Notes under the pieces: model-generated | What the model was told of the DNA's origin: nothing | Database searches by the model: none | Seen by the model: the letters and a program-made list of their open reading frames with translations, nothing else | Shown here: piece by piece, positions 56,715-64,000 of the stretch | Layout of the letters: every line of letters begins with the position of its first letter | Position numbering within the stretch: position 1 is the first letter of the stretch | Translations under genes and position numbers: made by a program | Assembly (NCBI RefSeq): GCF_004664715.2 | Contig: NC_051071.1 | Location: 86,938,936 to 87,002,935 of the forward strand | DNA: 64,000 bases | From: Peromyscus leucopus | Taxonomy: Eukaryota; Chordata; Mammalia; Rodentia; Cricetidae | Direction: 5' to 3'

Positions 56715-56998
56715 TTGTGGATGCCAAAGGTTGATGTTGGGATGTTTTCCACAATTGCTTTCCACTTTGTTTTGAGACAGGAACTTTTCCTGAACTCGGA
56801 GTTTAGCATTTTAGCTAGAGTAGCTATCCACCAAGAGATCCCAAAGATCCCTTCCTCTCTGCCTCTTCTGTGCTTGGATTATATGGATTACATGCAGACA
56901 ATGTCATGCTTGGCTTTTATGTTGGGTGCCAAGGATGGAATTCAGGTCCTCATGCTCATCAGCACTTTACCCACTAAGATATTTCCCCAGGTCTCAGA
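56715..56998 (-). repeat. B4 SINE
   Basis: Antisense composite: B1-like 'ttttgagacaggaacttttc' part, then 'tgttgggtgccaaggatgga', 'attcaggtcctcatgctcat', 'cactttacccactaagatat', the complement of the ID-type head. Confidence 0.8.
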
Positions 56999-57008
56999 AA
57001 AGTTTCAT

Positions 57009-57010
<2 letters not shown>

Positions 57011-57068
<58 letters not shown>

Positions 57069-57214
57069 GTTTTTAGAGACAGGGTTTCTCTGTGTAGCTT
57101 TGCGCCTTTCCTGGAACTCACTTGGTAGCCCAGGCTGGCCTCGAACTCACAGAGATCCACCTGGCTCTGCCTCCCGAGTGCTGGGATTAAAGGCATGCGC
57201 CACCACCGCCCGGC
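57011..57214 (-). repeat. B1 SINE with a 57-nt tail
   Basis: T57 (57011-57067) followed by a nearly intact B1 in antisense ending 'gccaccaccgcccggc'. Little divergence and an unbroken long tail suggest a recent insertion. Confidence 0.95.
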
Positions 57215-57579
57215 AAGACATGGTATTTTTGAGAGGCATTTCTGCATTTCCATACCATGTTCTGTCTTTGCTGGTCCAGCACCATGATATACATTCTTCA
57301 TATTAATTTAATAATTTTTTTCTGTTTTAGAGTTGAGAATTTACTTCTAAGTAAGTTCTTACTTAACATGTGTTTTCAAGACAATGAATTGCTAGCACAA
57401 TGATACTAATGTTTAGAAAATGACTAATGTAAATGAGATTTTTAACTTGTTTAAAATGGGAAAATTTATTTCCTTCACTCCCTCTCTCCTCCCTTCCTTT
57501 GGCCTTTATTTTCTTTTTCTTCCCTCCTTCTCACCCCGTCCTGTTTCTTTCCCTTTCTTTATTCCCTTAACTAAATAAA
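57215..57579. other. No gene recognised
   Basis: Intronic sequence. Confidence 0.4.
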
Positions 57580-57730
57580 ACTTTGCTGGCCTAATGGTAT
57601 AATTCTATTTCCTTAGCTACCTGGGAAGCTGAGTCAGGAGGATCACATGTTCTGGGCCTGCCTGGGTTACAGATGGGATCTAAGACTAGCCTGGGAAAAT
57701 TAGTGAGACCCCTCCCCGCCCCATCTCTAC
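57580..57730 (+). repeat. Old PB1/B1-type SINE
   Basis: 'agctacctgggaagctgagt', 'caggaggatcacatgttctg', 'agactagcctgggaaaatta', 'gtgagacccctc': an early 7SL-derived monomer, diverged. Confidence 0.65.
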
Positions 57731-58039
57731 CTGAGAGGGTAAAAAGAGAGATGGAGTATTGCCTAGTGATACAGTGTTTGCCTGCTGTGCAGATTCCCCA
57801 GTCCTGTCAAGTAACAAATGAACACAAACGTAGAACACACACCTCACTGAGCTGCTGTCTGCTGTGCTGGTCAGGCCTCCACATTCACAGATCCCACCCC
57901 CACACAGCTGTCAATCAACCGTTGATCAGACATGCGCTCTCTCTGCTCCTGTGTACTGTTTGTGCTGAGTGTGTGTGGTTCCTTCTAATTACAATGGTTG
58001 CATGACGATGACTGTTTCTGTAGTGTTCCTATTGTGTTG

Positions 58040-58350
58040 TTACTGTGACAGTTAATATTCATTGTTAACTTTTCAGGATCTAGACTCATCTAGGAGACAC
58101 ACCTCCTGGGAGGGAATTTCTACATCCAGTTAACTGAGGTGGGGAGACACTCCCTAAACGAAGGTAGCATCATTTTATAGGGTCTCCTCATGGACTGAAT
58201 AAAGAGGAGAAAGTGAGCTGGATACCTGTATTTATCTCCCTTTGGTTCCTGGTTGTAGATATGATGTTACCATGTGCCTCACACTCCTGCCACCATCCCT
58301 CTGTGGCATGGTGGACCACACCTTCAAATTGGAAGCAAAAAATAAACCCT
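58040..58350 (+). repeat. Old interspersed repeat, family not assigned
   Basis: 'ggatctagactcatctagga', 'ctcatggactgaataaagag', 'actcctgccaccatccctct', ending in 'caaaaaataaaccc'. A related antisense piece lies at 60480-60775. Confidence 0.5.
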
Positions 58351-58562
58351 TCTTCAGAAGCACTAAGAAAAGGTTATGATGATGCAGAAATTATAAGCAA
58401 CCCTAAAATAGTTTAAAGCATGTGAAAGATGTACATATGTTTTGTGGAAATATAATGCTTTTGTATATAAGGGATTTATAATACTCAAATTGTACTTGTG
58501 TGTGTTTGTGTGTGTATGTGTGCTGTAGTGTGCATGTATACACACACATGGGGATATGGACA

Positions 58563-58925
58563 CCTGTGCTAGCTAGTTGCACATCAACTTGACACAAGCT
58601 AGAGTCATTGGAGAGGAAGAACCTTAATTAAGAAAATATTTCCATAAGATTCAGCTATAAGGCATTTTCTTAACTAGTAATTGATATGAGAAGGCCTATC
58701 CCATTGTGTGTGGGGTCATCCCTGGCTGGTGGTACTGGGATCCATAAGGAAGCAGGATGAGTAACCCATCAGAAGCAAGCCACCAAGCAGCACCCTCCAT
58801 GTCCTCTGTATCAGCTCCTGCCTCCAGCCTCCTGCCCTGTTTGAGTTCCTGTTCTGACTTCCTTTGATGATGGACAGTGCTGTGGTCATGGTCTTTCATC
58901 ACAGCAATAGGAACCATAACTAGAA
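58563..58925 (-). repeat. Rodent '(c)ttagttagggtttctattgctg'-type repeat, copy 5
   Basis: 'cacatcaacttgacacaagc', 'tagagtcattggagaggaag', 'tgttctgacttcctttgatg', ending 'caataggaaccataactag'. Confidence 0.82.
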
Positions 58926-58969
58926 CAATACTCGTGTTCAGGACAGAGAAAGACTATTTGGTATCCTCC

Positions 58970-59210
58970 TTTATCGATTTCTGTCTTGCTTCCCTGAGAT
59001 AGATTCTCTCATTGACACTGGAGCTTTCCAGTTTGTGGCTGTGGCAAGCAGGCAGGGATGCTCCAAGGACCCACCTGTCTCTTCCTGGCTCAACATTGAG
59101 CTTACAGGTACTTGAGGCTGTGCCTGGCTTTGGATTGTATACTGGGGATCCAAACACAGGACTTTGTGTTTGCATAGCTTTAACTGATCCATTCAACCCC
59201 TTGCCTAGAC
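58970..59210 (-). repeat. B4 SINE, diverged
   Basis: 'tgcctggctttggattgtat', 'ggggatccaaacacaggact', 'ttaactgatccattcaaccc': antisense B4 right-to-left order. Confidence 0.65.
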
Positions 59211-59344
59211 TGTAATGTCCCTGAGAGACCTTGAAATGATTGCTGACATCCTTTATAGAAGACCCAATTCATAGCTGGAAACTCACTATAATTTTATTGA
59301 AAAGATTAACTGTTAACAAAGATGAACTTAGAATTTAGTTAACA

Positions 59345-59500
59345 TACAAAGTGGTGAGTTTTATTATGATGTTTTCATGCATGCATACCTTTTTACTTTG
59401 CTCATATTTACCCACCCATTGTCTTTCTTTTCTCCCTCTCCAATCTCTTTCCTTTCCCAAATAGGAAAATAGGACCCCTTCTGATTTCATACTATATATG
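59345..59500 (-). mobile_element. Possible L1-type fragment
   Basis: 'gagttttattatgatgtttt' then 'catgcatgcatacctttt', 'ctcatatttacccacccatt' resembles a common rodent L1-associated block in antisense. Confidence 0.45.
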
Positions 59501-60479
59501 CATATATAAATATTTTTTGTATATATATATATTCAGATTAATGTATTGGAAATAGACTTGAAGATGTGCTTATTTAAATTTAACACACAGGCCCTCCCTT
59601 TCTTCAACAGCTTTGCCACGAGTCCTAACAGAAACTCTTGGTCTTGGTCTTCATATTGAAGGTGAAGGGGTCAGCTAGAAAGCTCGCCATCCTTTCCATT
59701 TCTCAGCGAGTTTTCTAGCGGTGATTGGCCATCACCTTTTTATGCATTCCTATCTGCTGTGCACTTCTATCAAAACCACATATTTCTATAACAGCCAGCT
59801 GAGAGTGAGAGACGAGGGGGGGGGGAGTCTGTGACAGTCCGTGACACAGGAATGAATAACCATGCATAACAAGGCAGACCTCACTCCATGTGTGGACATG
59901 CTCAGGCCTCATAATTAGTCATTTGCCAAGTCACAAGTCATTAGACACAAGTCAAGTAAAGCCATAAGTCATTGGCTCCAGTATTAAACCTTGATAAAAA
60001 TTTACTATTTATAAACTGCAATGCATTTGCAAGTCTCCCTGTCACACTCATGTACTCGCACCCCGGCATTTTCTTCATTAAAAGAGGAAGGGATGAAACC
60101 ATCTACAGCACCGAGGTTTGGCCCAAGATCAATATATAAGTTAAAGGAGACTTGGGACCCTTGGAGGTGCTGCTCCACAGGAGAGGGCTACCGCCTACCT
60201 GGCATAGAGGAGCCACTCAGTACATGTGCTCACAGAGTTACTCTATTAAAACCAAATACCCCACAAGTTCCACCACCAACGAAAAACCTTTTGTGTTAGC
60301 TTTAGTACAATGGGCACAGCATGGCAGAAGCTGAAACACATTTGCAGTCTCTGGCCTAAGATAATATCTAACCCCTTAAGCTCTCTTGCATCTTCCACTT
60401 CAGCCTCCTTCTCACCAGCCTAGGCATGATAGGAGAAATCCTCCTCAGCATCAGGGTGCTGTAGAAAGAATGCTCAGAG
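59501..60479. other. No gene recognised
   Basis: Intronic sequence with a G9-11 run near 59815-59826. A 92-codon + frame is unsupported. Confidence 0.4.
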
Positions 60480-60775
60480 TTCCAACCGACAGTGATATCC
60501 CCTGGCCAGGGAGCTTTAGATTCAATAGCCATTGCATTGACTTGCTGCTCAGTGCATTCTGCAAGAAATTTCCTCTCCTTTCTACCTCTTCTGAATCCCA
60601 TGATGAAGTATTAATTGGCTTCAAGTTTGACAATATAGACCACCACGCTGAGGAAGGCATGGTGGCCAGAGTGTGGGGCACCTGGTCTCACTGCATCCAC
60701 AACCAGGAGCCAAAGAGTGATGAATTCCAGTTCTCTGCTCACTTCTTTTCAGCTAAATTTTCTTAGTTTCTGTCT
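60480..60775 (-). repeat. Old interspersed repeat, family not assigned
   Basis: On the - strand, 'ggccaccatgccttcctcag' followed by 'cgtggtggtctatattgtca' parallels the end of the 58040-58350 repeat. It explains the 126-codon + frame here as non-genic. Confidence 0.45.
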
Positions 60776-60991
60776 TCTGAATAACAAGGAGGCCAGGGTG
60801 GCCCGTGCCCTCTTCTAGATGTGACACATGGAGTCTCATGCCTGTTCAAAGTCACCTTTTTTATACTGGTTTGTAGCTGGAGTTTTCTCTTCAGGTCCCG
60901 CCAAACCCCAGCAGTCTGACAGCCCACTTATAAAATAAACACACAGATGCTTGTATTATTTACAAACTGTATGGCCATGGCAGGCTTCTTG

Positions 60992-60996
<5 letters not shown>

Positions 60997-61047
<51 letters not shown>
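60997..61047. repeat. (TA)n microsatellite at a B1 tail
   Basis: About 25 TA units abutting the tail side of the B1. Confidence 0.97.
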
Positions 61048-61054
<7 letters not shown>

Positions 61055-61056
61055 TA

Positions 61057-61202
61057 GGTTTTTTGAGACAGGGTTTCTCTGTGTAGCTTTGCACCTTTCC
61101 TGGAACTCGCTTTGTTGCCCAGGCTGGCCTCGAACTCACAGACACCGCCTGGCTCTGCCTCCCAAGTGCTGGGATTAAAGGCATGTGCCACCACCGCCCA
61201 GC
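61057..61202 (-). repeat. B1 SINE nested in the LTR
   Basis: Antisense B1 with the blocks 'gagacagggtttctctgtgt' and 'ccaggctggcctcgaactca' ending 'gccaccaccgcccagcc'. The LTR resumes directly after it. Confidence 0.92.
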
Positions 61203-61423
61203 CTGTTTTTATATCTTAAATTAACCCATTTCTATAAATCTATACCTTGCCACATGGCTCGCTGCTTACCGGCGTCTTCACATGCAGCTTGTCATGGCGG
61301 TGGCTGGCAGTCTCCTTGACTCAGCCTTCCGCTTCCCAGAATTCTCCTCTCTCCTTGTCCTGTCTATACTCCTGCCTGGCCACTGGCCAATCAGTGTTTT
61401 ATTTATACAGAACAACATCCACA

Positions 61424-63344
61424 GCAACAGTTCTTTCATTTGTACCCCGAAATTGAAAACAAAACAAAGCAAACTTGAAGGCATCATTTAAAATTTATCT
61501 CATTGTCCATGAGACTCAAAACAGGGCCTAGATAGAACCCAAGCTGTTTTTCAGCTCATTTGCACCAAGGAAGTCACACTGTCTGTCAAATGCTGCTGCT
61601 GCCGTGTTATTTTCTCTTCTCCCTCAGTCTCTTCCTCCCTCTGGCTCCCTTCACCCTCCCTTACCATCTACATCCTTGCTCATCACAGCCTACCTTTCCT
61701 TTCTTTCAGGCTTGTACAGGAAAAATGCACTTTGAGAGTTAAACAGACTTCATAGAACATGATCAAATAACTCCGTGTGTACTGAACTAGTAACCTGAAC
61801 CCAGCAAGAGAGTCCCGCTTTCTGGGTGGTGGAGCCTGTGAGGGAAGGGGCGGGCTCCATTCCTTTGGTGACTCACAAATGAAGAGCCACTCTAAAGAGT
61901 GTGCATTAGAAGGCAAGGCACGGGGTGCATCCTGTGTGCTTTGTGCCCAAACCCAGCATTGTACAACACTCAAATGCAAACAAAATTGAATGGTATTTAT
62001 ACGCAGCTGTCCTGTAGACAGGAGACAAAGTGGCAGATTTCCTCTAAAGAGCCAAACCGAGCTCACCTGGGTTGACATTCACAGTTTAGTTTTCTGGCTG
62101 AATTTCAGAGTATATCATTTGCATCTAAGTTTAAAATAGTTCTGCTGAATGAGGAAGCCAGCCCTCTCTTTCCTTCTGTGGATTAGATTAAGAAGACTTT
62201 GAGAAGCACCAAGGCAGGATGCTGTTGAACAGTCCAAGTGGATGGAGAGAAAGATAAAGATGAGCTACGGAAGAAGAACAAAAGAACAGCGGCAGGGAGG
62301 AAGATGAGTGTTGTGGCATGGCAGAGCGGCCGCAGTAATTGGAAAGGAATCCTGTCCCAAACAGATGTAAAGTGTGAATTATGTGAACAATAAAAACCAC
62401 AGTCACCTACCGAGGGGTCTAGGAATGGATGCTGGGTGGAGGAATTACTGCGGGGGTCTCCAGCAGGCTGGCCGTGTCAAGATAACTGGCATGTTTCCAG
62501 GCATTACTGATGGTCTGTCTGGAAGATAGCAGAAGAGTGTCTTAGGTTTAACCTAAGCACAGACTCCTCCTTTCTCGTGCCAATGGCTCGTCTGTAAGTG
62601 ACGACTCCCACCAGGAACTGGTGGTGGTGCTTTTCTTTGAGTCAAAAGTTACCGCCATCATCGCATGGATGTTTAGGTTCACCGCCAGCAAGTTTGCCGG
62701 CCTTCTGGTTGTAGCTACAACAGAACACAACAAGTGCAAGTCAAGCAATGACTGGAGAAGTATTTGATTTTCTTGGAAGCTGTGATACTTTCTTGTAAGT
62801 CCAGTGCCATCTCAAGGCCTCTCACTGTTCTGGGCCTTGTGGTGTTTTGTGCTTTGGGTTGGAGCCAGGGCCGTGCCAGCACTGAAGGTCATGCATGGCT
62901 TTGCGAGTGGGTAGCAGGACAGCTCAGCAGTCAAGGTCCTGAGCTCACAGCGGAACCATTGTGTGGAAACAGCCGAGGTGAGGGCAGTTCCCAGTCTTTG
63001 CTTTGTCTTCCGCAGAAAACATTTCTTGTCCCAGTGATATTTGGGTGAGCGCTAGATGAAGGAAGAGGTGGAAGAAGAGAGGGAGCCTTTTCCGGGGTTC
63101 AGGGAATTCTCTTGCGAGTGGCTGGAGATGCCTGTGGTTGAGTATGGAATGTTGCCTCCTCCCCTGCTCTGACAAGCCTCTCAGATTTAAGACCAGCTTC
63201 TCTAAAACAGAAGGTGGAAGGGACTGAAGTTCTGCGTATGTGTTCCATCACATCTGAACGGAATGGAGCTGAGACACAGGAGAGTGCAGACAGCCAAGCC
63301 TCTGGGGATGCCCCTGTGCACAGCGCTCTTTGTCTTGCCTTAGG
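61424..63344. other. No gene recognised
   Basis: About 1.9 kb of intron. The 131-codon - frame at 61683-62078 and others have no domain. An 'agcaggacagctcagcagtc' phrase near 62885 may be a decayed tRNA-type SINE head. Confidence 0.35.
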
Positions 63345-63449
63345 CTTGCAGATGTGAGCTACCATGCAAGGCTGGCATGAGCTCTGGGTATCTGAGATGC
63401 TCATGCATGGTAGCAAGTCCTTCTGTCCAGTGACCCATCTCCTCAGCCC
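63345..63449 (-). repeat. SINE fragment (B4/B1-like)
   Basis: 'aggcttgcagatgtgagcta', 'ccatgcaaggctggcatgag', then 'ccagtgacccatctcctcag' at the end, like the complement of an ID/B4 head. Confidence 0.5.
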
Positions 63450-63458
63450 TCTACTTCT

Positions 63459-63553
63459 TTTTTTTTTTTTTTTTTTTGGTTTTTCGAGACAGGGTTTCTC
63501 TGTGTAGCTTTGCGCCTTTTTCCTGGAACTCACTTGGTAGTCCAGGCTAGCCG
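63459..63553 (-). repeat. 5'-truncated B1 SINE
   Basis: T-run then 'gagacagggtttctctgtgt' to 'ttggtagtccaggctagc', stopping where the rest of B1 should continue. Flanks share GCCCTCTACTT / CGCCCTCTACTT (about 63447-63457 and 63552-63563), a target duplication. Truncation is at the B1 5' end, as in incomplete reverse transcription. Confidence 0.88.
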
Positions 63554-63563
63554 CCCTCTACTT

Positions 63564-64000
63564 TTTACTATGTGAAGTTGGATCAGCTTTTGAAGTAAAA
63601 TGGCTTAAAAGTATATGAAGTCACAATTTGTAAAAATGAGTGTCTACATGAAAGAGACAATGAGTAGCAAATTTGGCTTGTGTGAGTACCTCTTATAACA
63701 GCAAAATGCTGCCTTTTTAAAAGCAAGATTTTCACTTTTTATCATGACTTTTGCATGTATTTTCTGCATTACTTTAAAAACCAAATTACAGCTTGAAAAT
63801 CATGTTTTAGAAATATTCTTTTACTAACGTTAAGATGTTAGGCTTGATTGGTATGAATCGGTCACCAGAAATATGAAAGATAAATGTATTGATTTTCCTT
63901 TCATTTAAAAACAGTCAGATTCTCTTTTTTTTTCTGCTCAGTGCCTCCAGCTAAATGCCTGTGCTTACTTCTTATTTAAGATTCCTACCTAATTTGAGAA
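63564..64000. other. No gene recognised
   Basis: AT-rich intron to the window end. Confidence 0.4.

Larger units (their letters stand above)
60872..61423 (-). mobile_element. ERV-type LTR interrupted by a B1 and (TA)n
   Basis: Same family as 36999-37346: 'tgtagctggagttttctctt' start, 'ctggccactggccaatcagt', 'ttatttatacagaacaacat' and ending ATCCACA. Sequence at about 60997-61202 is an insertion of (TA)n plus B1. Confidence 0.78.

Noticed and set aside
60386..60766. 126-codon + strand frame, considered as a processed pseudogene
   Set aside because: The sequence pairs with an interspersed repeat also seen at 58040-58350. No protein family recognised.

Overview
The window is a stretch of rodent nuclear DNA. 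B1, B2/B3, B4/ID SINEs, rodent L1 3' ends and class II endogenous retrovirus (ERV) LTRs are scattered through AT-rich non-coding sequence. The B1 copies carry a variant common in hamsters, deer mice and voles, so I infer a cricetid rodent. It is not bacterial: there are no operons or ribosome binding sites, and nearly all long open frames are repeat or chance frames.

Only one host exon is well supported, at 32722-32918 on the + strand. It carries 20 nt of 5' UTR, the start codon and the first 59 codons of ARHGAP24 (FilGAP, a Rac-directed GTPase-activating protein). It ends part-way through the PH domain with a clean phase-0 donor. The exon is bracketed by a branch-point/pyrimidine-tract acceptor and a GTAAGT donor, so most or all of the rest of the window is ARHGAP24 intron. 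A large TTCC/CTCC tract lies about 60 nt upstream of the acceptor.

The most unusual object is at 25463-27834 on the - strand. It is a complete, recently inserted class II LTR retroelement with two nearly identical ~515-bp LTRs, a 6-bp target duplication (GTCAGA), a tRNA-Lys-type primer binding site and a polypurine tract. It has no recognisable gag, pol or env. In sense orientation, its interior carries rearranged cDNA of the cellular TGF-beta receptor type 1 gene (TGFBR1): part of the 5' UTR, the start codon and signal peptide, then a jump to the kinase N-lobe, then a jump to the activation segment, then an A-tract. This looks like host-gene transduction by a non-autonomous retroelement. The LTRs differ by only a few bases while the captured segment is much more diverged from TGFBR1, so the capture probably predates this insertion and sister copies are expected. 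A second, 5'-truncated copy of the same family lies head-to-head on the + strand at 23184-24023. It is flanked by a 6-bp duplication whose inner edge is an internal TG, inside a B4 SINE. A diverged solo LTR with a perfect 6-bp duplication is at 8881-9372.

Other layout: 1-8 kb, intron with a B1, a small minisatellite and a MER5A-like element. 9-22 kb, old repeats, an older LTR (18842-19377) and L2-like sequence. 23-28 kb, the retroelement cluster. 29-43 kb, L2, the exon, rodent L1 3' ends, LTRs and long microsatellites. 43-54 kb, MIR, a hAT-type element with an 8-bp duplication and a ~965-bp G-rich minisatellite (52908-53872). 54-64 kb, a Z-DNA-type palindrome, L1 ORF2 tail, SINEs and LTRs. 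Repeat family names are from memory of consensus features and were not checked against a library.
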